This document shows, one piece after another, positions 43,201-54,164 of a stretch of DNA of 64,000 nt. Within the stretch, counting starts at the first letter, position 1. Each line of letters begins with the position of its first letter. The notes under the pieces are model-generated. The model made no database searches. It was not told the origin of the DNA and saw only the letters and a program-made list of their open reading frames with translations. Position numbers and translations under genes: made by a program. Source of the stretch: Dactylonectria macrodidyma (taxonomy: Eukaryota; Ascomycota; Sordariomycetes; Hypocreales; Nectriaceae); contig JAGMUV010000028.1 of NCBI GenBank assembly GCA_020744425.1, positions 620,001-684,000 of the forward strand. Direction: 5' to 3'.

Positions 43201-46200
43201 AGGTGTCCGATAGAAGGCTGTTATAGGAACGAAATCGGATTTCCCTCAGAGTCCGATTTGGGTCGGCATAGCGAAAGACTTCATTCGACACAATCCACCA
43301 TCCACTTCGCTTCACCTCACCCCCCGAAGAATGAACCGCTAGACATCTGCTCTGCCGCCACGAGGGGCAACTTGGCTAAAGTGAAAGCATGTCTTGTAGC
43401 CGGAATCCCTATCGACACCGCAACAACCAGTAAGGGAGGGAAGACTCCATTATATCTCGCTGCGGAAAAAGGCCACATACACATCTGCCAGTACCTTCTG
43501 GAGCAGGGAGCAGACGTGAACTTTCAGGGTGACCGAGGCCAAAAAAGGACAGCTTTGCACGCAGCTGCCTTGGCAGATGACGAGGAACTCACTCATTTGT
43601 TACTTTCTCAACCAGGAGCAACTCCGCAGCTGCAAGACAGGGACAACTTCACCGCTGCTGGTAGCGCTGCGAAGAGCGGCTGCAGCAAGGCTCTGTCAGT
43701 CTTCATCTACAGGGGCATCGCCTCTCAACCGGGTCAGGACGCGGGGGGCAACACATGTCTAACCATAGCATTGGGCTGCGGAAAACCAAAAACTGTTGAG
43801 CTGTTGATCAATGACACTTCCTTCGATCTCAATACGGATTATGGGAGCAAGCATGACCCCAAGCTTCCTCTCCATAGAGCCGCTAGAGCAGGATTGGTTG
43901 AGATCGTAAAGTTACTGTTGTCCAGCGGGCGAGTGGACGCCAACAAAGCGGATCTCTCCGGTCGACGAGCCCTTCATCATGCATGCGAAAAAGGCCATGT
44001 GGCCGTCGTTAAACTGCTGCTCGAGAGGGGCAAATTCGACACCGATTCGAATGATGATGATGGCAGGACACCGCTCTTGTTGTCAACTAGGAATGGGCAC
44101 ACGGAGGTGGCAAAGCTATTGCTTGAGGGAGACGCCGACCCAGACTCCAAGGACGATAACGGCCAGACATCGCTATCATGGGCAGCAGAGAAGGGGGACG
44201 AGGCGGTGGTGAAGCTGATGCTCGAGAAGGGCGCTGACTTAGAGTCGAAAGACAAATCTGGCCGGACACCGCTATCGTGGGCAGCAGAGAGGGGACACGA
44301 GGCGGTGGTGAAGCTGCTGCTAGCAAAGGAGGGTGTCGACCCAGACTCTAAGGATAATAACAGCCGGACGCCGTTGTCATGGGCGGCAGAGAGAGGATAT
44401 GAGGCTATCATCAAGCCGCTGCTCGAGAAGGGCGCTGACTTGGAGTCGAAAGACAAATCTGGCCGGACACCGCTATCGTGGGCAGCAGAGAAGGGGGATG
44501 AGGCGGTGGTGAAGCTGCTGCTAACGAAGGAGGGTGTCGACCCAGACTCTAAGGACAATAACAGCCGGACGCCGTTGTCATGGGCGGCAGAGAGGGGGCA
44601 CGAGGCGGTGGTAAAGCTGCTACTCGAAAAAGATAGCATCGACCCGGATTCTAAAGATACTAACAATCGGACACCGTTATCGTGGGCGGCGTGGAACGGG
44701 CATGAAGCGATAGTGAAGCTGCTACTCGCAAAAGACGGCGTCGATCCGAACTCCAAGGATAACCATAATGGGACGCCGTTGTCGTGGGCGGCACAGAGGG
44801 GACACGAGGCCGTCGTCAAGCTGATGCTCGAGAAGGGCGCTGACTTAAAGTCAAAAGACAAATCTGGCCGGACACCGCTGTCATGGGCCGCAGAGAAGGG
44901 GGATGAGGCGGTGGTGAAGCTGCTGCTAGCGAAGGAGGGTGTCGACCCAGACTTTAAGGACGATAACAGCCGGACGCCGTTGTCGTGGGCAGCGTGGAAC
45001 CGACACGAGGCCATTATCAAACTGCTGCTCAAGAAGGGCGCTGACTTGGAGTCGAAAGACAAATCTGGCCGCATACCGCTATCGTGGGCGGCAGAGAGGG
45101 GACACGAGGCCATCGTCAGGCTAATACTCGAGAAGGGCGCTGACTTAGAGTCAAAAGACAAATCTGGCCGGACACCGCTATCGTGGGCAGCAGAGAAGGG
45201 GGATGAGGCGGTGGTGAAGCTGCTGCTAATGAATGAGGGTGTCGACCCAGACTCTAAGGACAATAACAGCCGGACGCCGTTATCATGGGCAGCAGAGAGA
45301 GGATACGAGGCTATCATCAAGCCGCTGCTCGAGAAGGGCGCTGACTTAGAGTCGAGAGACAAATCTGGCCGGACACCGCTATTGTGGGCAGTAGAGAGGG
45401 GGCACGAGGCCATTATCAAGCTAATGCTTGAGAAGGGCGCCAAAATAGACAAATCTGGCCAGACACTGCTATTATGGGCAGCAGAGAAGGGGGATGAGGC
45501 GGTGGTGAAGCTGCTGCTAGGGAAGGAGGGTGTCGACCCAGACTCTAAGGATGATAACGGTCAGACACCGTTATCGTGGGCGGCGTGGAACGGGCATGAA
45601 GCGGTAGTGAAGCTGCTACTCGCAAAGGACGGCGTCGACCCGAACTCCAAGGATAACCACAATGGGACGCCGCTGTCGTGGGCGGCGCGGATGTTGTGCA
45701 CGGCGGGGAAGCGAGATGGGGCTGTAGTGAAGCTGCTGCTCGAGAAAGACAGCGTCGATCCGGACTCTAAAGATACTAACAATCGGACCCCGTTATCGTG
45801 GGCGGCGTGGAATGGGTACGAGGCGGCAGTGAAGCTGCTGCTTGAGAAAGACAGCGTCGATCCGGACTCTAAAGATACTAACAATCGGACCCCATTATCG
45901 TGGGCGGCGTGGAACGGGTACGAGGCGGTAGTGAAGCTGCTACTCGCAAAGAACGGCGTCGATCCAAACTCCAAGGACAACAATGGTCAGACGCCGCTGT
46001 GGTGGGCTGTGCGGAACGGGCACGAGACGGTGTTGAAGCTGCTGCTCGAGGAAGACAGCGTCGACCCGAACTCTAAGGATAATGATGGTCAAACTCCGCT
46101 GTCGTGGGCGGTGTGGAACGGGCACGAGACGGTGTTGAAGCGGATGCTTGAGAACGACGGCGTTGACCCGAACTCTGAGCACTGGATCTTGAAGTCACGC

Positions 46201-46293
46201 AGCAACACGATCTTTAGCGCTTGGAACGAATATGAGTGTCAGGCGGACATCAACAAACCACCAATTTCTGAAAGCCGCATGTCAGACAATTAA
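40241..46293 (+). CDS. NACHT receptor with C2H2 fingers and long ankyrin array (8 exons, 1874 aa)
   Basis: Inferred exons are 40241-40489, 40550-40573, 40627-40819, 40881-41315, 41383-42033, 42087-42195, 42250-42534 and 42615-46293; lengths sum to 1875 codons without a stop. Residues 1-280 form a helical fungal STAND N-terminal domain (RTLLEQHP, YYCDILDFH, FHSSWKTFRTRYG), similar to Goodbye-type regions. Walker A GIPGAGKT spans the exon 4/5 junction (near 300) and Walker B CFVILDGLDEC lies near 398. HHTAG joined to YLVGSGRL marks the end of the NACHT module. Two C2H2-like units follow at about 814-870 (C-x4-C...H, FRCPIEGC...H). From about 890 an ankyrin array runs to the end; the last 20 units, from about 1164, are nearly identical 33/34-residue modules (TPLSWAAE...VVKLLL). 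The gene looks intact. By family it is a cytosolic signal-transducing NTPase for non-self or damage recognition. Confidence 0.88.
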
Positions 46294-47272
46294 GTCCACA
46301 TGGCCATAGTTGGCACCATTCAATTGATAAGAAGCAATCTTGAAGCCTATTCTTCAAGTGTTCAGTAACCTATCTACGGCGGCTGAAGCGGTGTTCGCTT
46401 TTTATCAGCTTAGAAAATGAGGGGTGGGTTTTCGTTGTGTCGCGTGGGACTTAGTGAAATTTCAAGTGAGGAAGAATTTTGGTTACCACTTCCACGCTAC
46501 CAGTGAATGACTCCTTCAAGGAGTTTTTAGATTACCTTTCTTGGCTCTGGCATGCCTGTGCCAAGCACATCCTCGCCGAGATCTCTGATACACAGAAACA
46601 TCCAAGCGAACTTGTCAGGAAGCCACTGCTTCACAACTAAATGTTGTTTTCGTTAGTGACCATTACTGTACCAAAGCATCGAGGATGTCTGAGTATGACC
46701 GATGGAGCAAGGCCCCACGCACACCTTACAATTGCATGGCATGGTCAAGCCCAACAATCTATCAACGGACAGATAACACATACTAACTTGATGGGACCGA
46801 CAGGCTGGCTTTGCGGCGCAGCAGATTTGCCTATATAACATCACACATGCCCACACGTCTAGAGAATGAAAGTCAAGCAATTTTCTCCCATCACTTTAAT
46901 TATAACATCACCCGATTTTATTACAAGATGTCCACCGCTCGAGTAACACCTCATATCAGCCTTAATAGTATAATGTTTTAGCGTCCTCAGATAGCACAGA
47001 TACAACAAAGCAGGCAAACGCAGCCGTGTCGGCTACTGCCGCTACGACCACTATCACTCCCTCTTCTACCATCGCTCCCTCAACTATCGTTATCACTCCC
47101 TTCACCGCTCCCTCTGTCACATCCATCACTCCCTCCTCCACCGCTATCACTCCCCTTACTACCACTTTCAGAACTTCCCTCCTACATCTAACTTCCTTAG
47201 CTGTTAATGTTAAGGATTTGGCCACCCACACACTCAATCTGTTAACACCCACCCGATCCACCAACCTTTGCG
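46294..47272. other. Intergenic; 5' flank of the LINE relic
   Basis: No gene is supported. A pyrimidine-rich imperfect repeat built on ATCACTCCCT (about 47040-47165) immediately precedes the LINE ORF1 start and may be its 5' untranslated region. Confidence 0.4.
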
Positions 47273-49162
47273 ATGGCCTCTGTGCCAATCGCCCCCATCC
47301 CCTTTGACCTGGGGCTTCGAACTCCTCTACACCTCCCTCAGATTGCGAGGGCCACGCTCATCCAGGGTAGCGAATATGACATCTCCGATGGTCCGATCCA
47401 AGGAGAGGCCATCAGCACTCCAACACCCGCGCCAGGTCCGGTTCTCTTGGGAGGAGAGACGCACGTCAAAATCAGCATGCAGGATACCTTCGAACCAGCA
47501 GCCTTCCTAGAAGACCCTCTCGCAGACCTTCTCGCAGACCTTCCAGCTCAACCTAGCCCTCAGCCCGCCCCCCAGATCAGCCTACAGCTCGGCCCTCAAA
47601 GCCCCCCCCAGCAGCGATGTCTTTGAATACAGCAAGGTCTCGGAGCCCGCTATCGCTATTAACCTCTCTGCAGCTGCAGCCGGAGTCGCAGCCGAAAACC
47701 AGGCTGTTCTAGACGAAAAAATGAAGGTCTTCCGGACCTTCTGCGCAGCCTTCGACGAGACAGCGAAGCAGTTCCCGACGGGGCGCATGTTCCGCTTTGC
47801 CCAAGAGATGTCCCAGAGCTTCCTCAGTCATTGGGCAAGTGCCCTGACTGGCGATAGCCAACCGCAACCGCAACCGTCAGCAGCTTCGTTACCCCTTCGA
47901 TCATACGCTTCTGCAGTCACGGCCAACCTCCCAGTGCGCCTCGCCGCACAGCACGACGAATTCCAAGCAGCCCGAGCCCAGGGGGACGGCCTTGACCCCC
48001 CAACGACGACCCCTTAAGCCCCGCCAGGCCCGGCAACCCCAGGAACAACAGCAGCAAGGAAACCCTGCTATAGCCTATGATGATACCAGGGTCTTCGTAC
48101 GACTACACGAGAAATCCCCTGCTTGGGAAAAGCAACCTTTTGCTATACGAACCCACTTAGCGGACAAGCTAGGCATTAAGCTTGACGCTATTCCGCAAGC
48201 ATCCAGGACCAAGACCGGCTGGGCTATCCGCCCAGCGAACCTCGACATTCGCAATAAGATCATTAACGAAGAAGCCTGCTGGGCTCCGGCCTTAGGCGCT
48301 GAGGCTGTTGAGCTCGCGACGAAATGGATCACCTACGTGGTCTCTGAATGCCCTCGGTCCCTGACGGACCTGCTAGGAAAGACTGTGGATTACGAAGCTG
48401 CCCTTAAAGACGAAGTGGAGGCTCAGACAGGCCTGCGGGCTGTTAGCTGCCGCCCGTCCCGTCACGATGACCCCAGCCAACCGACGAAGACATTGCTCAT
48501 TTCCTTCCTTGAGCAGCCGAAGCACGCCTTCCGTCTCTTTGGGACGAGTCGGCTAGCGAGACTGATCCGGAAGACCGCTAGACCCAGCCAGTGCAACCTC
48601 TGCTGGGACTACCACTCGCGACATAGCTGCGACCGCACTGCCCGTTGTGTTAGCTGCGGAAGGACCCCCCACGAGGGGATGCCGTGTGAATACGAGACCC
48701 AATGCCTCAATTGCCGAGGCCCTCATGCCTCCGACGATTCGAAATGCCCTGCCCGACCCCGACGACAAAACGGCGTCCTGAAGCGACTAACTCGGCCGGA
48801 AAAGAGAGGGATCCGGGAAATCGGCGAGAGGCTGTTCCGTCAGCTCCACCCGGAGCTAGCCGCAGCCGCAGCCGGGTCGTCTCCGGCCCCCGAGGCCGGG
48901 GCCCGGCTCTCGTCGCCTTGCGAGGCCCTGACCCTACGACCTACGGAAGGAACGCCCCCGCCCTCCCCGAATAAGCGCAGACGACAAGCCCTCGAGACTC
49001 CTAAATAATAGGACGACCTTCGCAGCAGGCCACGGACAAAAGACCATTACGCATCTTCCAAGCTAACGTCGGCAAGGACTCGGCATCGCACGACTGTGCG
49101 CTGGCCCTCGCTGATAGAAGCGGTTACGATATAATAATGATCCAAGAGACTAGACACGGCAT
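47273..49162 (+). pseudogene. Non-LTR retrotransposon (LINE) relic: ORF1 and start of ORF2
   Basis: ORF1 begins at ATG 47273 and runs in three frames to a stop at 49006-49008. The two frame changes coincide with C runs at 47602-47609 and 47996-48001. The C-terminal part has the gag-like pattern of Tad-type LINEs: a central conserved domain, then three Cys/His knuckles (CNLCWDYHSRHSC, CVSCGRTPHEGMPC, CLNCRGPHASDDSKC). ORF2 starts directly after (49010 onward) with LRIFQANVGKDS and IIMIQETRHG, the entry of an apurinic-type endonuclease, and is cut at about 49162. Reverse transcriptase is absent. The 3' truncation abuts a Helitron helicase fragment. Inactive. Confidence 0.75.
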
Positions 49163-49164
49163 GT

Positions 49165-50757
49165 AAGTACTTATCCAGAACTTCGAGACAGCTACTAGAA
49201 AGACCTTATCGCTAGCCACCCTATAGCCAACAATGTGGAGGTCCTTGGCCCTTACTGGCGTGACCAGCTTAACCCACAATAATAGCTCGTGTACGACACC
49301 TTCATGGGCCACTTCCAGGCGCAAAATCCTACTCAAATCCTTCTCCACGTTGACAGTAGTGGTAGTACAGGCAAGTCCTTCCTTATTAAGGTGCTTTCCT
49401 CCCATCTTCAGGCGGCTGCCCTACCGAATCCTAGCCCTATTTGCCGCGTAGCGCCAACAGGCATTGCGAGTAACCAGATACAGGGCAGCACCATACATTC
49501 GTTGCTACGTCTCCCAGTACGTAGTGCTTTTACTAACCTTCCCCCAGCCAATGCGGCCGCCCTTCAGTCCCGCCTACGGCACGTCAAGTACCTCGTTATC
49601 GATGAAAAGAGCATGCTAGGGCTTGAGCAGCTAGCGCGGATCGATTCCCGTCTACGGCAGGCCTTCCCACAGCGTGGCCTCGAGTTCTTTGGTGGCGTGA
49701 GCGTCTTGCTAGTGGGCGATTTCTTCCAGTTACCACCCGTCCGGCAAAAGCCGCTGTATTCGACTAGCACCAGCCTGTCTCCGCTAGAAAGGAGAGGGCA
49801 GGTGGCCTACTGGTTATTTGACCGCACCATCTTCTTGACCACAGTACAGCGCCAAACTGGCGATAATCAGGCTCAGTTCCGTCAGGCATTGCAGAAATTG
49901 CGTGAAGTTAAGTTATCTATAACGTCATAGAACCTCCTTAGTAATCGGGTACAGGCCAAGCTAACACAGAGCGAGATTGACAGCTTCAGGGCCGCTTTGC
50001 GGGTGTATTCTACAAAGGCCCAGGTCAACGAGTACAATTACGAGCATATAGTGCACCTTAACGACCCGGCAGTACAGGTAGAGGCAAAGAATTGGGGCAA
50101 CGGCGCGGGGCAGGCGCCAAGCGACAACGCTGGCAACCTATCTAACAGGTCCCCTGTTACTAAAAGCGCCAGGGTGATGCTTACGACTAACCTATGGCAG
50201 CCAGCTGGCCTAGTTAATAGCGCCCAGGGTACTGTATACGACATCGCCTGGAACGAAAGCACCAACCCATGGGAAGAACCCCCGGCGGTTATTATAGTGG
50301 ATTTCGATAGCTACGACGGGCCGCCGTATCTAACAACGAACGAGGGCAGGAAAATCGTACCCATCCTTCTAGTCACGCGTGATTTCCTAGTGGGCAACGA
50401 GACCTGCGCTCGCACGCAGTTTCCCTTGATCGTGGCATTTGCTATCACTGTTCACAAATGCCAGAGCCTAACGAAGGATCAGATAGTTACTGACCTCGCT
50501 ACACGCGACTTCCAGGCCGGTATTAGTTATGTTGCCGTCTCACGAGTTACCTCGCTGGAAGGCCTACTCCTTGAGGCGCCGTTCGACCGCCAGAGCCTCT
50601 ATAACCACACGCCCACAGAAGGTTTATACGCCTGCGTTTCCTACGTACTGCGCTTGTGGCTAACTATAAGGCAGGGATGAAGATGCGCCTTGCTGACCAA
50701 CAACGCCGTCAGGCTCAACAGCTGACCGATCCGCCGTATCCACCACGCTACATTGAT
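49165..50757 (+). pseudogene. Helitron-type PIF1 helicase fragment
   Basis: One reading frame, broken by TAA-TAG at 49280-49285 and TAG at 49928-49930, encodes the C-terminal helicase of a fungal Helitron. Motifs in order are a Walker A with GSTGKS, VAPTGIASNQIQGSTIHSLL, LVIDEKSMLG, VLLVGDFFQLPPV, RVMLTTNLWQPAGLVNSAQG, AFAITVHKCQSLT and ISYVAVSRVTSLEGLLL. The stop at 49928 stands where NLLSNRV is normally preceded by Trp. The sequence to 50757 (QQLTDPPYPPRYID) is the usual tail. The Rep/HUH nuclease half is missing upstream, where DNA changes to the LINE relic. A hairpin TTGCC-TT-GGCAA followed by CTAA-T at 51011-51028 could be the Helitron 3' terminus. Confidence 0.75.
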
Positions 50758-51163
50758 TAAATGACGTTTTCCTATAAGTTACAGGGAAAGGGGAAATTCG
50801 ATATACGGTATATAGTTGATTGGGCCTGTCAGGAAGTGGTAGAGGGACCCCTATGTCTATCAGTCAACTCCCTGACTACAGGTTTGAAGTGGTTTAACAG
50901 CTGGTTACTGCTGCAGTTGAAAGGGGGGTTCTAGGGGGTTCCCCCAGGAGAATTTAATAGCAGGTATACGGTATTTACCCTTCGGGCTGGATATTCAGCC
51001 GTTAAGTCCCTTGCCTTGGCAACCTAATGGGTGTTCGAAGTATTTTATATTCTCTCTCTCCTACTTACGCTAGGCCGACAAAAGAGTACATACCTAATCC
51101 AATCTCCGAGAGATGGGAGATAGGGGAATCCACGTGCTCCCCACCCCAGTCTGCCCGAGAGCG
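50758..51163. other. Intergenic; possible Helitron 3' end
   Basis: No gene is seen. It includes GGGGG-TT-CCCCC inverted arms near 50935 and the hairpin GGCTG/CAGCC at 50986-51000. The hairpin TTGCC/GGCAA at 51011-51022 is followed by CTAA and T, a pattern compatible with a Helitron terminus. Confidence 0.35.
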
Positions 51164-51297
51164 TGGATACGCGAGAACCCACGAGGGTCCTCATACAGTG
51201 CTGGGTGTGCCTAAGCATGGATACGCGGGAATCCACAGGCGCCCCAATACAGTCCGCCTGAGCATGGATATGCGAGAATCCACGGCGCCCCAATACA
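51164..51297 (+). repeat. Palindromic interspersed repeat, three plus-strand units
   Basis: Units begin with TGGATACGCGAGAACCCACG at 51164, a variant at 51218 and another at 51265, spaced 54 and 47 bp. Each contains GTGGAT/ATCCAC-type inverted arms around ACGCGAGA and a GCGCCCCAATACAG-type spacer. The same unit recurs at 55275 and 55591-55680 on the far side of the NB-ARC-TPR gene. Confidence 0.85.
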
Positions 51298-51548
51298 GAA
51301 CTCGTCGAAAATGAGGAAGGTGGCGCATTATTCGAGGGGCAGCGCGACAGGTTTGTGGTGTCGGGGCTGAATGGACAGCCTGGTCAAGTGCGGGGTTATG
51401 CCAATCGATTGGTCCAACAGCAACTTCGCCGAGCAAGTAAGGCTGCACTTCGCATCTAACGCGGTACCCTCCCCGTTCTGCTGCGCTCACGATCGTTGGC
51501 ATCCTGTTGCTCAAGTAGAGCTACACGCACCTAGCGACATCGGTGACG

Positions 51549-54164
51549 ATGGCCGCATCCACCGAGTTCCATGCGCCCGTAACCGGCCACTACAACATCC
51601 CGGCTCCACACGCATCCCATGGCGGATCGAACAACTTCTACTTCAACGCGCCTAGCAACTCCACAGATATTCACTCGCGTCAGTCGCTGTCTTAACTCTC
51701 CTGTATTCCAGCCTGAAATACTGACACATGTACGATAGCCCGCCGCCGCATGCCAAGCTACCCTCTAAGCTCCGTTGCGCCAATTAAGACATTTGTTCAG
51801 CGACCGGCCCTACTTGACAGTATCCGAGAACAGATGCTGAGAGACCTCGATGCCAACAGGAAAGGAGAAGTGAAGAAGGTCGGCGTATGGGGAATGGGCG
51901 GGGCTGGAAAGTCACAGCTAACTCTGAGCTACCTGCAGTGCTATCAAACCGAATATGATGCTACATTCTGGTTTCAAGCTGACCAGACGGCATCTATCGA
52001 CCGAGATTTCCTAGCCATCTATCGGCTACTACCAGAGACTGCGATTCCACTACCAACCCCAACGCCCGAAGAAGTGAAGCAAGCGGTACTCAGCTGGTTT
52101 GCCAGAGAATCCGGAAAGTGGCTCCTAATTTTTGATGGGGCCGATCACTTGTATCAAACAGATAAAGACTATGTGGCACTATCTGAATACTTTCCCGGAT
52201 CCTCTAACATCCACATCATCATCACCAGTCGGGCATATATCGCAAAGCAGTTATCAACATTCGAAGGAGTATCTGTCGGAGAGCTTGAGGAGTCGCAAAG
52301 TGTTGACCTGTTCTTGAACTGTGCCGAAATACAACCATCTCGGGATAACGTGTTGGCTGAGGCAAAGGAGATTGTGAATGAAATGGGTCACCTTGCCTTG
52401 GCAATTAGCATGGCAGGAAAATATGTGCTACAGACCCCAAGGTTGTCATCAAATTTGTCTGCATATCTCGGAGACTTCCGTCGCCGCCGACGTGATCTTC
52501 TCTCAGAGAAGCCCGATAAACTCATCGCGGGATACGACCGCAGCGTGATGACAGTGTGGGAGACTTCTTACTCCGCAGTACGCGAGCAACTTCCGGAGGC
52601 ATGCCGACTTCTTACGCTGCTGTCTTTTATTCACTATAAAGACATCTTTCTCGAGCTATTCGGACTGGCTATTGAATCAGACTCAATAGATGGTTCAGAC
52701 CCTATAGGAGTCGCCTCATGGACATCAATTTTTGGACCCGAAGTTCATCTCGGCTTTCATCGCTTGGAAGAGTGTTTTACGCTTCTTGAGAAATACTCAC
52801 TTTGCCAGCGTCAAGTAGGACAGACTTCATATTCGATCCATCGCCTTATCCATGCCTGGGGCTATGATCGACTGCAGGTTGACGGGAATGAAATGAAGCA
52901 GTTCTGGCTTGCAGCATCCCTATGTCTAGAGGGCTATCTGGGGACTATTGATAACGCAGGGAACACGCCAGCTTCGAAACTCCGCCTCGTGCCACATATA
53001 TTAGGAAACATCCAAAGCTACAGGAGAATTTCAAAAACGCTTCAGTGGGATCGATCTGGGTCGCCCATGCCATTGGAGAGTTTTGGATATTTCCTTTTCA
53101 GAATTGGACGATGCAATGACGCTATGTTAGCACAAAGGGAAGTTCTCAAAGACAGAATACGGACCCTTGGTAACGAGCATCCCGATACAATCAAAGCGAT
53201 GAGCAATCTTGCAAATACACTAGCGGATCAGGGTCAACTGCACGAGGCAACAAGCATGCAGAGAGAAGTGCTTCAGAAGAGCCAGCAGAGCCTCGGTACT
53301 GAGCATCCCGATACAATCTCAGTGATGAGCAATCTTGCCTGTACGCTATTAGATCAGGGTCAACTGGACGAGGCAGCAGGAATGCAGAGAGTAGTTCTTG
53401 AGAAGAGGCAGCGGATTTTTGGTGACGACCATCCCGATACAATCTCGGCGATGCATAATCTGGCTTCTACGCTATTGAACCAGGGTCAACTGGACGAGGC
53501 AGCAGGAATGATAAGAGGAGTTCTTGAGAAGAGGCAGCAGACTCTCGGCGATATGCATCCCGATACAATCAAAGCGATGAGCATTCTTGCAAATACACTA
53601 ACGGATCAGGGTCAACTGGACGAGGCAACAGGCATGCAGAGAGAAGTGCTTAAGAAGAGCCAGCAGAGCCTCGGTGATGAGCATCCTAATACAATCTCAG
53701 CGATGAACAATCTTGCTGGAACGCTACGATGCCAAGGTCAACTCGATGAGGCAGCAGGGATAATGAGAGAAGTTCTCGAGAAGAGGCAGCGGATTCTTGG
53801 GGATATGCATCCCGATACAATCTCAGCGATGGGCAATCTTGCTTCTACGCTAGGATATCAAGGTCAACTGGACGAGGCAGCGGGTATGAAGAGAGAAGTT
53901 CTTAAGAAGAGCCAGCAGAGCCTCGGGGATGAGCATCCTAATACAATCTCAGCGATGAATAATCTTGCTGGAACGCTAAGATGCCAAGGTCACCTCGATG
54001 AGGCAACAGGGATGATGAGAGAAGTTCTCGAGAAGAGGCAGCGGATTCTTGGTGATGAGCACCCCGATACAATCACAGCGATGAAAAATCTCTCGATTCT
54101 CCTCTCCGCCAGCAAGGCTGAACAGTCTATGATCCCAAGCTCAGGAAAGTACTCACCAAAGTGA
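51549..54164 (+). CDS. NB-ARC-TPR receptor with amyloid-motif-like N-terminus (2 exons, 851 aa)
   Basis: Exon 1 (51549-51678) begins at an ATG with A at -3 and G at +4. A 60-nt intron (GTCAGT donor, CTGAC branch, ATAG acceptor) leads in phase into exon 2 (51739-54164). Exon 1 encodes 43 residues rich in Gly, Asn, His and Ser (FHAPVTGHYN, HGGSNNFYFN), resembling from memory the short sigma-type amyloid-signalling motifs that precede fungal NLRs. Walker A GMGGAGKS lies near 94, Walker B WLLIFDGADHL near 172, and IIITSR follows. The C-terminus holds eight 42-residue TPR units (LGDEHPDTI..AM.NLA.TL..QGQLDEA.GM), near-identical to each other. By family it is a cytosolic switch whose TPRs sense a ligand. 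A partner effector with a matching motif was not found nearby. Without exon 1 the gene would start at ATG 51750 and lack any N-terminal signalling part. Confidence 0.8.

Noticed and set aside
43977..45452. 491-codon minus-strand open frame with strong repeats (ASSPFSAAHDSGVRPDLS)
   Set aside because: It is the antisense reading of the ankyrin array; periodic sense codons keep the opposite frame open. It has no domain and lies fully inside a convincing gene.
51371..51655. 94-codon plus-strand open frame before the NB-ARC gene
   Set aside because: It overlaps the better supported first exon in another frame and shows no domain or codon regularity.
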